From contig CM057002.1 of NCBI GenBank assembly GCA_029891345.1, forward strand, positions 59,138,777-59,202,776: DNA of 64,000 nt. The letters are read 5' to 3'. Origin of the DNA: Dryococelus australis (taxonomy: Eukaryota; Arthropoda; Insecta; Phasmatodea; Phasmatidae). Positions 1-11,129 of the stretch are shown here, in pieces; position 1 is the first letter of the stretch, and every line of letters starts with the position of its first letter. The notes under the pieces were generated by a model that did not search any database, had not been told where the DNA came from, and saw nothing but the letters and a program-made list of their open reading frames with translations. The position numbers and the translations under genes were made by a program.

Positions 1-190
1 GACAACAGTAAAATAATTTTAATAGATTCTCAATGTTTTACATTTTGAATAACAGAAACAACTCAAATAAACATAATTGGAGCACATTATAATTAAACCA
101 ATCATTTTTGGTGAAGAAGTACATAATGAAGAACTTATTAAATTAATGGTAACCAAAAAACATTAAATCTGTGGCAATACAACTGGCACA

Positions 191-595
191 ATGAGCGGAC
201 TCTCGCATCGGGTGCGGGCGCCTGTTATTCGTGGACCGGTTCTAAAGGGTGGTGGGGGCGGGTACTGGCACACCTCGACCCTCCACACCCCAACTGGTCT
301 GTCCCGTCGCCCGGCAGTCGTAGGAATGATTAACAGCTGGCGTGGCCAGGTCAGAGCTCCTCCATGCCCCTCCCTCCCAGCTGGAGGAGCCGTCGACTTT
401 GGAGGATATACACGAATATTATGGGATCTAGAACTCTCGGTGCAACATAACATTTGGAGAAATTTCTCGGCTATGGCCAACGACATATCGCCGCGGCCGG
501 AGGATCGGCAGGCTTTGGTAGAAGCCATCTTGCTGAAGTGCGGTTATCTGGTAAAGTCCAGTGCGATGAGGGATATCTGCAGAGAGAAAGGATGA
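191..595 (+). CDS. unrecognised ORF (134 aa) in the leader of LINE A
   Basis: An open frame of 134 codons begins with ATG at 191 and lies upstream of ORF1 in the GC-rich leader. It has a glycine run near residues 20-24 and a charged C-terminal third. I recognise no family. The opposite strand also stays open over much of the same stretch (163-528), which is what high GC content alone can produce, so this may be an accidental frame. It could also be a remnant of a 5' gene-like segment captured by the LINE. Confidence 0.2.
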   Translation: MSGLSHRVRAPVIRGPVLKGGGGGYWHTSTLHTPTGLSRRPAVVGMINSWRGQVRAPPCPSLPAGGAVDFGGYTRILWDLELSVQHNIWRNFSAMANDISPRPEDRQALVEAILLKCGYLVKSSAMRDICREKG

Positions 596-1267
596 CAACA
601 GAGGTTACGAGACGGTGGCTGATTAGTGTTTTGTGCTGTGTGGACAGTGGGGTACCACCTGTTGGTTTTCTTGGGGTACCACCCGTTGTGCGCCTCGAGA
701 GAACTCATCCAGTTATCTGGTATTGTGATCGGTCTCTAGAGTGGCGATCTATAGACTTTGGGCTAGCCACTGAATTGGTAACACCTCGAGGACACTATGA
801 ACGCTCCCCCTCAATGTGGGTGAGTGGAGAAACAGTCTGTAGGTGATCAGTCTAATGCGACAATGAGTGTGTGAATAGCCATAATTCCGCACTGTGTCGG
901 CAACCCTACAGTTGGCAAAGAGAGTGTTCGAGAAGGAACAGTGTCGGTTCTCGGGCTTCTGCCCAGGGCCAGTGAGGTTGTAATCCTAACGTACTCTTGT
1001 GTATAGTGATTTGTGAATTTGTACCTGACAGTGTAATAGTGTTTTGTATAGACTTTGTTTACAGAGCCTACAATGACGCAGTGGTGGGAAGCAGTGGTGT
1101 CTTGCGACAGGGCAGAAGGTCCCTGAAGTGAGAGACGTGACAAGCTTCGGGGGTTTATAACCCCGAGTGTGCCCAAGGCATTTGTGCTCTGGGCCATCTC
1201 CAGGATTTTGGATGAGAACACAGCTTGGGAACAGCTGGAGGTTCCAAGTGAACAGCGCCAGCAATGA

Positions 1268-2364
1268 ATGAGAGAGGTCAGCGCTTTCATCACTGGAACC
1301 GATAAAGAGACTGTAACTGCGAACGTCAAAGACATCGCCAATAAAGTGTATAAGAAGGCAGAAGTGAGAGAGTCAGAGTCAATTCCAGCATACAAGACAG
1401 TGACAGTGGAAGAAGTCGAAGAACTCTTCCAGAATCTGTTGGACTATGCAACAGATACAAATAAAAAGTTGAACCTTAACAATTGTCACTATGTCCTGCC
1501 AAGAGTCAACAAGATGAGAGTGTTTGTAACTAGAGTGTTAGTGGAGAACGCAGACTTGAAAGGACAAATATTTTGATTTAAGCAGGCACTCCAGACAATA
1601 CCAGGAAGAGGATCAGAAGGCATACGCAGTTATGCGAACGTGGCGACAGTTTCGGCAGGTCCCACTGTTGAGTTGACTAAGAAGGTGGAAACTAAGCCGC
1701 AAAGAAAGCTAGTCATGGTTATGCCTGGAAAGGAGGACCAGACATCGCAAGAAACCAGGGACACACTACATAAGAATCTTAATACTGTGAAAGAGGGTTT
1801 AAAGATCAGGAATATGTTTGGTCTAAGAAATGGAGGGATAATAGTGGAAGCAAATGATGAGGCCACTATACAGAAACTAAAGACAGTAGAAACGATTAAG
1901 ATGCTGGGTCTTAAACTGGAGGAGCCTCGAAGACGAGGTCCTAAAGTCACAGTATATGACATACCAAGGGATTTGGACAAGGGAGTGGATTGGTTAAGAC
2001 AATTCACGCACAGAACTTTGAGGGCACAGGTTTGAGTTTGAGAATCCTCAAAGAGGCAATGGTGCCAAGAATCCGGAAGGGAGATAGAACAGCTAAAAAT
2101 GTGCATGTGGTACTTGAATGTACAGCAACAATAAGGAAGAAGTTAGTGGAACAAGGAAAATTGTTCATTGGCTTCTGTTGCTGTCGAGTCAAGGATTTTG
2201 TGGATCCACTGCGATATTACAAGTGCCAAATGTACGGACACTTGTCAAGTAAATGTAGGAGCAAATATAACTGCTCAGTATGTGCAGAAGAGGGACATTC
2301 ACACAAGGAATGCAAGTATAAAGTCCCAGAAGAGTGTGCAAACTGCAAGCACGAAAACAGGTAA
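1268..2364 (+). pseudogene. LINE A ORF1 (gag-like RNA-binding protein), broken
   Basis: ORF1 proteins of R1-clade LINEs bind their RNA and target DNA. The first two segments (1268-1576 and about 1577-2035) share one frame and are split by a single TGA at 1574-1576; the frame then shifts near 2000. The central part has the R1 pattern that reads GPKVTVYDIPRD. The C-terminal part carries three knuckle positions: the first has lost its leading cysteine (YYKCQMYGHLSSKC), the second is intact (CSVCAEEGHSHKEC), and the third begins CANC and then hits a stop. The same central motif occurs in LINE B at 12.2 kb, which supports the assignment. Confidence 0.82.
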
Positions 2365-2434
2365 GTGGGTCACAGAGTTGACTCGAGGGATTGCTCATCA
2401 TATATAAGGGCCTATGAGCAAGATATAACTCGAG

Positions 2435-5400
2435 TTGACTATGGATGCTGATACACTGAAATGTGCATTGCTGAACATGCGGATATCTGCCGTGTTGACA
2501 GCCGAAACAGTTAAAATTACAGAAGAACTGCAGATTGATGTTTTACTGTTCCACGAACCTTATGCACCACATGGTAAGATACTGGGAATACCAGGGAAAG
2601 TGCTTACAAGAGGAGATATACCCATGGCTGGGATTTGGGTTAGGTCCCAGCTAACAGCTATGGTGTATGAGAACCTTTCCAGTGAGCACTGTCTAGTGGC
2701 ACAATTAAGGAAAGGCAATAAACAGGTGAATCTGGCATCCTCATACCTTCAGTTCTCGGAAGCCACAGAACGACACCTGGAAGAATGGAATAGGATCATA
2801 GATAGTTTGTGTGATATGGAGCTGGTGATCTCTGGTGATGTGAATGCGAAGTCTGCATTGTGGTACTCACCGGTCACACACAAGAAGGGGACAGAAGTTG
2901 AGCAGTTCATCACGGCAAGATATCTTCGTATGTGTAACTACCCTGAGCAGATGGTGACCTACGTCCCACCAGCTCAAGAGACAGTACTTTATCGACATGG
3001 CGGTGGCGACCAGTCAGGTATTCCGCAAGATTCACGAGTGTGAAGTTGTGGAGGAAAGCTCGAGCGATCACAGGCTGATCCTGTATGAGTTGGTACTATC
3101 AGTGACAGCAGAGCACAGGTCAGCAGTGCTCAGACCCTGATACACACACAAGGGTGGAAATTGGAGGAAGTTTGATAACGTCCTCCTGGCTGGCAACAAG
3201 ATTATTGAGAGCATAAAGGACCCTCTGTAGAAGAGTGTGGAAATAGAGAATGTTATTGTGGTAGATTGTGACCAGGTGCTGAAGAAGGTAACCACACAGA
3301 CTCCTGTCAATCATTGGTGGGATGATGACTTGAAAGAGTCAAGGAGAGCAATGCATCGCATGCGGCATAAGCTGAAGATGGAACAGCTACCTGAGGAGCA
3401 GCAGCGGCTGGCAGAAGAATACCGCAGAGAGAGGAAGAAATACTTTGCATCAGTCGGGAGGAGGAAATCAGATTCCTGGAGGAAAATTATTGAAGAACAT
3501 GTAAATGAAGATCCTTGGGGGCTTGTGTATCGAGTCATGGTAGGAATGATGAGAGAAATAACTCCATTCAAGAATGTGATGACAGACCATGGTCCAACTC
3601 GTGATATCAGAGCAATGATCTGTGCAATTGTGGATGTGTTGTTGCCAGAGGATACTCTGGATGATGAAACAGGATTACAGCAGATACAGAGGATGCACCA
3701 TCCTTTACTATGGAAGAGTTGGACAGGGTGGTCAAGGACCTCAAGAGAAAGAAAGCTCCCGGCTATGACAATATCACTATGTAGATAGGAGATATTGCAA
3801 ATAGCATATGCCAGGATCAGAGTATAGTTATTATTAACATATAATGAGGTGTTGAAGCAAGGGCAGTTTCCATACAACTGGAACATGGCATATTGCGGAT
3901 ATTGTATAAAGGCTCTGGAAAGAACCTTGAGAACATTAAATCTTACAGACCTTTAACGCTTCTTCCCATGTAGGGTAAGGTCTTTGAGAATCTTATCAAC
4001 AAACGGCTGATGGAATACTTAGATCCTACTGGGGACATCAATGCAAGACAATATGGCTTCAGACGAGGAAGAAGCACGCAAACAACAGTGCTAGACATGG
4101 TCACAAAAGTAAGAACATCTGACAGTGTTTATGTGATGGGTATCTTTTTGGACATAGCCGAGGCTTTCGATAATGCTTGGTGGCCAGAGATCCTCTGGCA
4201 ACTGGAGAGAAGGGAATGTCCCAAAAACTTGTACAGAGTGATCACCGACTACCTCAGGGGCCGGATCTGTCTAACTGACAGAAGATGTCGAAGAAGAGTG
4301 AATACTAACGAAGGGATGTCCACAAGGTTCTGTGTTAGGACCTCTGCTTTGGATCATCATTTTAGACAGCTTACTGGATATGGGAATGCCACCTGGCTGT
4401 CATATCTATGGATATGCAGATGATGGACTTGTCTTAATTGAGGGGAATACTCGCAAGCAGCTGGAGACCAATGCTGAGAAAATTATGTTAGGGATTCAGG
4501 AATGGTCGATGGTGGCTAAGCTGAAGCTGGCAGTGGACAAGACAGTGTGTGTTATGCTTAAAGGCAACTTAAGCAAAAGGTAGCCCATCGTCACATACCA
4601 GGACAGGCCCCTGGGGTTCGTGAGTACATATCAGTACCTTGGAGTGATGGTGGATAGTGGTCTGATGTTTATGGAGCACATAAAGTATGCATGCAACAAG
4701 GCAGTGGTTCTTTTCTCAAGAATGAGATCTGCACTACCTGTATACTTGGGTCTGAATTTCGAGACATAAGAATTGTGTACAAAGCAGTGTTTGAGGCCAT
4801 AATGATGTATGCCATGTCAGTGTGGTACCACAGAACCAGTCATGTTATGGTACGAAGGCAACTTGGCAAGGCACAAAGAGCAGCCCTCTTAGCTGTGACT
4901 AAGGCGTATTGAACTGTGTCAACATAGGGACTTGTTGTGCTGGCTGGAGTGTTGCCAATTGATCTACTGGTGTGCAAGAGGAGTGAGTTATTTGAAGAAC
5001 TTGGCGGTGTGGTACCATCCGCACTACTGAAAAGTGAGTACCGACAAAGAACGATGGTGGAGTGGCAAAATATATGGGATACAAGGGCAGAGAAATCTAT
5101 GACGTATTTCCCAGTGTCGAAGAACGATACAAGCGGAAATGGCTGCGAATAACTCACTACCTCTCGCAGGTAACAACTGGGCATGGCAACTTCCGACACA
5201 GTCTATAAAGATTTGGTCTAGTAGATACACCTATGTGCCAGATTTGTGGTATGGAAGACATGGTGCAACATGTCTTGAACGACTGTGGCAAGATAGAGGA
5301 TCTGAGGATAACACTACTGGTGTATCTTGCGAAGTATGGCATACAGACTGTGGATTGGCGACTGGCGCTGAGATGGAGTGGATCAGTTAAGATCTTCGAG

Positions 5401-5514
5401 ACCTTTGCTCACGACGTGAGACGACAGTTCGAAGAGTACAACATGTGGCTAGAAGATCAAGCTGGGCCAGCTGGGTTGCTGGACAGTGCGGAATTGGACT
5501 CGAGTGATGGGTAA
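2435..5514 (+). pseudogene. LINE A ORF2: endonuclease-reverse transcriptase, broken
   Basis: The N-terminal part (2435-3090) is an AP-like endonuclease, with a HEPYAPHG block where the family has QEP, the SGDVNAKSALW block, and SSDHRL after a frameshift near 3040. A linker with the R1-typical WWDDDL follows (about 3310). The reverse transcriptase starts near 3710 (DLKRKKAPGYDNI), continues through SYRPLTLLP (3935) and QYGFRRGRSTQTT (4050), and has its catalytic box as YADDGLVLIEG (4407-4440). A C-terminal CX2CX8HX4C motif (CQICGMEDMVQHVLNDC, 5235-5285) is characteristic of this clade. At least six frame changes and several stops separate the pieces. The frame ends with TAA at 5512-5514. Confidence 0.9.
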
Positions 5515-5740
5515 TCAAACAGATGTGAGAGAAGGGTGGCCCTTTAGTTAGGGGCCAGTCATGTTTTTGACTGAAAGTGTCTCAAGAGCCTTTGAGCGGT
5601 GTTCCAGTTATAGGAGAAGGTAGATGAGAAGAGGCACCATCAGGCAGACTGAATACCGGCTCAAGACAAGAAACAGTAAGTTCCTAGAAGACCAGGGACA
5701 GTAACAGGAAGATCTGGGTGCAGAAGATCGGTGGTTGTAA

Positions 5741-6250
5741 GTGGCTGTGACTAAGACCTCCGTGGAACTCTGGGCACAAGTAACTAGTGAAGAAGGAAGA
5801 CTAGTCGTCAATCTTCGGGAAGAAGAGGAAGAGCAAGATGCAGAGGAGACAGTTACAGAACTGGAAGACGCTGGTCCTGTGCCTGTGCATCTTCCAAGAC
5901 AAAAAATAACAGTAGAGGATGTAGAGAGGATCAACCGTGAAATAGAAATAAAAATGTGTTTAATAAAAATTGAAGACCCATCATTGTACGCTACGGTCAT
6001 GGCTTCCATCTTGAGAAGCATAGAAGGAAGAGGCCACATCATCTTCCCGTACCCTGAGTATCGAGATAGAAAGTTGTTGGCCACGATCAACATCATCAGG
6101 GACGTAGAGGATTTGAAGGCGGCTTTGACACTTGTGCATGAAAGAAGAGGCGAAGAACAGAACTTTGAAGCCTGCAGAAAAGATGTGATAAAGACCTATG
6201 TCCGCAGAGGTACTTTGATTACCGGAAGCCTTTTGAAGGCTACAAGATAG
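5741..6250 (+). CDS. unrecognised acidic ORF (169 aa) downstream of LINE A ORF2
   Basis: This uninterrupted 169-codon frame starts 230 bp after the stop of LINE A ORF2 on the same strand. The first 55 residues are acidic, with a run of five to six glutamates. A mixed charged region with predicted helix follows, and the C terminus is basic. I recognise no domain. It is longer than expected by chance for this composition and sits where LINE A's 3' untranslated region should be, while the adjoining ORF2 is broken. It could be a third LINE frame, a captured gene fragment, or part of another element's ORF1. The start codon is uncertain (GTG at 5741; later ATGs are available). Confidence 0.35.
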   Translation: MAVTKTSVELWAQVTSEEGRLVVNLREEEEEQDAEETVTELEDAGPVPVHLPRQKITVEDVERINREIEIKMCLIKIEDPSLYATVMASILRSIEGRGHIIFPYPEYRDRKLLATINIIRDVEDLKAALTLVHERRGEEQNFEACRKDVIKTYVRRGTLITGSLLKATR

Positions 6251-6732
6251 TCAGGTACTGATAAGGAAGGGGGAGCAATGTATGCAAGAAAGAGCAAAGT
6301 CGTACCTCCTCTAGAGGATGTGTAAAGGGGGAGCTGGGGAGCGATGAAAATCCGCGCTCTTTCACTTCCTTTGAACCTACACAACCTCGAAACTGAACAC
6401 AACAATTTCCAGTGATCCATTCATGAATAGTATGGGTAAGCCTTCGACCACCCGAAGGATGAGCTTATTCATAATGGTGAGGAGGAATGGTTTTCAAACA
6501 AGGAACGGGAGAAAACCCTTAGGTAACAGGAAAACAGCACAGGCATAAGCAGAAGAACGAAGCCCAGAAAAGGAGAAAGTGCCGTGCATTGGCTTACTCA
6601 TCCGAGTACAGTTCCAGTGCGGGAGGATGGCGTGTGTGCTGGCCTTCGGGCCTAAAAACCTGTGTGGACAGACGAGTGAAGGTTACTATGCATGACAGCG
6701 CTCGGAGATCTCTAGGACATTGCGAACTGGTG

Positions 6733-6938
6733 AGCGAGTGAAGAGATTTGGACGGCTCTTAACATCGAGGTCTTGAGAGCCGATGAGGGTGATTGAGGTG
6801 GGTATGGATCAGCGCCGGAATGAAAGGGCGGGTGAAACGAGAGTTCCCCGAGAAAACCTATTTACCCGACCAGGGAATTGAACCCGGATCTCCATGGTGG
6901 GAGGCGAGCAGGCTAACTGCTCAGCCACCGAAGCCCCA
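6733..6938 (-). mobile_element. tRNA-derived SINE, minus strand
   Basis: On the minus strand the element starts at about 6938 with a tRNA-like head. The A box TGGCTGAGCAG is the complement of 6917-6927 and matches TRGYNNARNNG; the B box GGTTCAATTCC is the complement of 6874-6884. The body continues with a TTTTCTCGGGGAACTC block shared in part with the SINE at 54.1 kb. Near-identical 15-17 bp segments flank it (cattgcgaactggtg at 6718 and cattgcggactggtg at 6937), consistent with a target-site duplication carrying one mismatch. This SINE sits at the tail of LINE A. Confidence 0.75.
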
Positions 6939-7712
6939 TTGCGGACTGGTGGGACCTGGACTGAACTGAGGTGGGACTGTATAATATGTGATAATAACTT
7001 TATTGTAAATATTGGAACTGTCAAATATGGGCATTTAATTTATAACATAATTGAATAGGTTTTGATACACGGTTTTATTGGGATCGAGTTCAGTTATTTA
7101 ATTACATTAATTTCTTTGAGGTATTTGTAAATTGTATAGATTTAATTTATTAATTGTCAATAACAATATAGCATTTTATTGTGAGCTATTGAGTCGAGAG
7201 CATTTCATTTATAGTTATTCTGGTTTAGCCCACTGACTTTGAGAAATTGTAGCAATATGTTCTCTGTAGTGTAACCCTCGTAAAATGTATGTCGTTCATA
7301 TAAAGTAAATCTACATAATTTATGCCTATTTTTCAAATTACATACTATGTTTTATTTATGTTACACTACTAACATATAATTTCTACGTTTGTCACCTATG
7401 TTACTTTTCAAATTATTTGCCTTGTAATAGTTATATATATTTTTTTCATTACTTTTTTTTATTTGGGTTAGCAATTTCCTATTAGCTGTACGTGGGAATT
7501 AATGCATTGTTTAAGGATAGGATCTTAGCTAGCTCACATTTTTTATATATTTATAATTTTTTTTAATTTCTAGGTCACGTATTTGTCAATTTTTCCATGT
7601 TACTTATTTTTCATTGTATTCATTTCTGAGACCATTTTACTCTGTTTTTTTTTTTTCGTTCGTTAATTAGGAAATACAATGTGGTTCGTAAAGGGAGGGT
7701 GTTAGGTATCTG

Positions 7713-7756
7713 CTGACTTCCCATTGGTCCCAGGTTCGAATCCTGACTTCCCATTG
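7713..7756 (+). repeat. 14-bp direct repeat around a B-box-like sequence
   Basis: CTGACTTCCCATTG occurs at 7713-7726 and again at 7743-7756, a 30-bp period. Between the copies is GGTTCGAATCC, a perfect Pol III B box. No good A box is seen 35-45 bp upstream, so this is probably a tRNA/SINE scar rather than a gene. Confidence 0.6.
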
Positions 7757-7809
7757 CCTGGAACTTTTAGCCCCTTTTCGTTTGAGTTACCTCCAGCCTA
7801 GAGAGCTAA

Positions 7810-7820
7810 GCGCGCGCGCG

Positions 7821-7907
<87 letters not shown>
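7810..7907. repeat. compound microsatellite (CG)n(CT)n
   Basis: About 16 bp of alternating CG run directly into about 80 bp of uninterrupted CT. The purity suggests recent expansion. Confidence 0.97.
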
Positions 7908-7910
<3 letters not shown>

Positions 7911-10384
7911 AACCGACCTCTAAGAGTATACAGACATGTAGGCTAGGGCTCGCACCTGCAGTAGGTAACGAGTAGGTTTTATTTAGTTAGTAGGGTGTTA
8001 TTAGCTACTCCTTGTTTTAATTTAAGTGTTTTATCTCACGTAAGTGTTGAGAGCCGACGTGCACCCTTGTTTAGGATATATTTGAGGAGTTTATCTAGAC
8101 ATGTAGCATACGAGGGACGGTACATCTCCGCTACGTCCCTACACTTGAAAAGTATTAAAGTTGCATTCTCAGCCTATCCTGTTTTGTATGCATCCGTCCG
8201 TCAACTGAGAGCGACGAGCAACAAGTTATCTACAGAAAGAGATACGTTTTGGGAGACTTATATTTAATTTGTGTCGCACGTAGCGTCAGCCATCCTTTTC
8301 AGAACATTTATTCCCTATCGGCGACGCCATTTTGAAGTTTTATGTTTTGACTCCAGCTAACGACCTTTTATGCCTACGGATACTATAGATAAAGTTTCTT
8401 CTCACAGGAGCTAGGTACATAAAATAATATAAATTTTACAAGAGAAAAAAATTTTATTTTTATTTTACTATATTTTTGAACCTTCTGCAAGTGATTTCGA
8501 CCTTTAAGACATCGCCTTAATTTTACCGTGATAATGTACCTCATTAAGCTAATTACGAACACTAGTACTTAATTTAGGAGTGTTATTTGTTTCTTAGCCT
8601 TTCACAATTGCCACAGGAATTCTTCTTTTAGCTACACTCCTGTCAGCTGATAAAGTTTCAAGCAGAAATTTAATGAATGATAATTTCTATTTGAATAAAA
8701 ACTAGACTATAAGAAACTAATCCTGCTGGTGGTCAGCTACATTATTTCAGTGTTTTTCCCCTATGTCATTCCAAGGTTGAATCATTATTTTTAATATTGA
8801 AAGTATTTTTCTTATCAAAGTGTCTTGTGAAATAAACGTGAACAAAGTAAGTACGCTACCTGCTGTTCCTGTTCTACGAGGTTGTTTAAGTTTTGGTAAG
8901 TGTTAGCTCGCTACTTCACCTCATTACCGGGCCCAGGTACATGCTGAAAAGAGAAATTTTCATTTGGTTGAGCATAAAATATCAATTTTATGCTGAGACG
9001 GCACCACTAAAATAAATTCTTTTGTCTGAAATACTACAGGGGAAACGAAACGTTTTTAGTCTGTACATACACACTTTCACTTCGCACTATATAATAAACT
9101 GTAGTATAAGTTTAACAAACGTTTTTGTACACTTTTCAGATGGACATTCCATACGTGGTGGCCAGTACAAAAGGAAATCTGCATAGTTCTCCCTAATAAT
9201 ACCGATTTGCACCCTCACGTGGGGCTTGCCACACCTTATAGCTCTCACATAAAATAAATTGTAAATTAACTATACTCGACGTCTCCCTAATATTAACAGT
9301 AGAATTTTAGTTTCTAGTGCCATTTCACATTATTAGGTTGTTTGTGTATTTGTGACCTGTTTACATTTTATGGCTGGGAATAACTCCTTGACATGGGAGT
9401 GTCTCCTCTCTGCTTAGTCGCTCGTTAACTGAAGATGTACAAGAAAGGTTTACATGGCAATTTTAAAGGTTGCTTTGTTTTCGAAAGCTAAACTAAAATA
9501 ATCAATGCTTAAGTGGATGAAGGGCAACTGGCCCCCTCCCCCTCCACCCACTAACCCATTCCGAATCGCCCTAATTGGCGGTCATTATACCAGATACTAT
9601 GGCACCCGCCATGTCACGGCCAGATTTCATGTGAGGTTTTGGTAATAGGGCATATCCTATTTCTCGTGGCAAGTTTCATACTATCTTTCGTACCATGGCC
9701 AATCGCATTGCACTTTCAGAGCGTAAAGAACTCCCCGTGGCTACTACTTTAAAAGATTTGATAAATAAACCAAAAAAAACTCTTACAGATGGATTAAACA
9801 TTCTACAAAGGCGAATAAAATTGACGATGGCAAATTTAATTATTCTTAAAAACCGTTTATATATTAATTACACAATAAAAATTTAATATTAGAGATTTAA
9901 TATCAATAAATATACTTAGCTTATTTCAACATAGAAATAATTCGGGAACAGTTAGCACAGCAAGAAAGTCGCATCGCGCTGTAGCATTCATTTTGGACGT
10001 GAGTTCGAAACACTGTCGGACACTTTTTACAAAAAATGCCCAATACCGATAATAAATTAGTATTTTGAGGAAAAAAAAAGACAACTAAATTCCGCAAACG
10101 AGTTTAAAATTTTCGTCAATATTTAAAATTCAATATTGTTTCTGAAAATTTCAGCACCCAGAAAGAATGGTATTAATGAATCCAAACTCGGAGGATGTGT
10201 AGAGCAGTGTACCAGCAATAAGTGATTACGATTGCAGAGAGATGGCATACGAGTAGGCCCAGTAGCATCCTCTCTTGTGTGACCGGAAAGGTCCGTGTTA
10301 CGCCAAGCTCAGTCAGTGAAGAGCCGTCAAACGAAGTTAAAGCAAATGCCAGTATGTCTCATCGACTTCAAAGGGCCGTATCAG

Positions 10385-10685
10385 TATGAGAGTAAGTTCG
10401 TACTAGGAAGAATGAACGGTCCCTGGGAAACGGGTTTGTCATACCGTGACATTTCAGCTCATACAGGGCATGCTGCTAAGACAGTGGTGTGTGTGTGTGT
10501 GTGGCATCATTGGATAGAATAGGGCCGTGCGCAGCGACGAGCGGGTTTTGGACCCCGCAATGCGATCACAGCGCGGGATGACCGCCATCTTGCCCACATG
10601 GCCGTAACGGACCGTACAGTTTCTTCCACAGTGTTGGCTCGACACTGGAGCACTGCAATGGGTGTGGACCTGTCTGCATCGACGA
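10385..10685 (+). pseudogene. Tc1-like transposase N-terminal fragment, broken
   Basis: The translation shows the paired helix-turn-helix DNA-binding region of Tc1-family transposases: GLSYRDISAHTGHAAKTV (about 10433-10486), then HHWIE, a stop, and after it GRAQRRAGFGPRNAITARDD and AVTDRTVSSTVLARHW up to about 10680. The DDE catalytic domain is absent. A GT microsatellite (10487-10504) has expanded inside the helix-turn-helix codons. The fragment ends abruptly at the tandem repeat starting at 10684. Confidence 0.8.
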
Positions 10686-10751
10686 GGTTTTCTCAGGGTA
10701 CCACCCGAATGCGATTGGAGGTTTTCTCAGGGTACCACCCAAATGCGATTG
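10684..10751 (+). repeat. 34-bp tandem duplication
   Basis: Two adjacent copies (10684-10717 and 10718-10751) differ by one base. Each contains GGTTTTCTCAGGGTACCACC. Related sequence occurs in LINE A's leader (about 658-692) and in the bodies of the SINEs at 6.85 kb (minus strand) and 54.11 kb. Confidence 0.92.
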
Positions 10752-11129
10752 GATGTGAATAATCAAGCCTGAGAAAACTCAAACTGTTCTGCTAAGAGTA
10801 GAGAGTGTTCGAAGAACATTTCCTCTCCTTATCGCAGAGTCAGCTAAACTCTGCGAGGAGAGAAAATAGCTTTCACCCAATTTTGACAAGGTACTGCGCG
10901 CTGTCCTCCCTCAACGCGGGCGGGTGGTGGCAAAGAGTATAGGCAGTTAGTCAACCAGTAGCCTACCCCCTGCTGTGTGTTGCCATAAGCCCTATACCGG
11001 CAAAGTGGTCAGCGCATAGAAGGGTAAAGAACAGTACCTGAGCGGGGCGTTGATTACCGACCACTAGCTCCAGCCTGAGGCCCAGCGCCTCGAGGTTAGA
11101 ACCTCACTAACCCACCAACACAGACCAAG

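Larger units (their letters stand above)
183..6732 (+). mobile_element. R1-clade non-LTR retrotransposon (LINE A), decayed
   Basis: GC content rises sharply at about position 183 and the block contains, in order, a leader, a gag-like ORF1 with CCHC knuckles, and an ORF2 with endonuclease, reverse transcriptase and a C-terminal CCHC motif. This order, and the wording of the motifs, is that of the R1 clade, a LINE group abundant in arthropods. Frameshifts and stops throughout show the copy is dead. The ORF1-ORF2 core (1268-5514) is certain. Whether the leader (183-1260) and the trailing 1.2 kb (5515-6732) belong to the same element is inferred only from base composition and continuity. No poly(A) tail or target duplication was found. 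Confidence 0.8.
6954..10380. other. AT-rich intergenic DNA with no recognisable gene
   Basis: I see no convincing coding sequence here. The short frames at 7995-8267 and 9695-9886 lack family resemblance and sit in AT-rich DNA. The stretch holds a CT microsatellite, a short direct repeat with a B-box-like core, and many T and A runs. Confidence 0.6.

Noticed and set aside
847-1395. Minus-strand frame of 182 codons over the LINE A leader
   Set aside because: It lies opposite the ORF1 start region of LINE A, has no family resemblance and is explained as the shadow of the sense strand.
3311-3886. Minus-strand frame of 191 codons
   Set aside because: It is the reverse shadow of the LINE A ORF2 linker and start of the reverse transcriptase, which are clearly coding on the + strand.
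7733-7743. Possible tRNA gene at the perfect B box
   Set aside because: No A box and no cloverleaf can be drawn; the flanks are a short direct repeat.
7810-7907. Possible CRISPR or satellite array
   Set aside because: It is a pure dinucleotide microsatellite without spacers; no CRISPR-like array occurs in the window.
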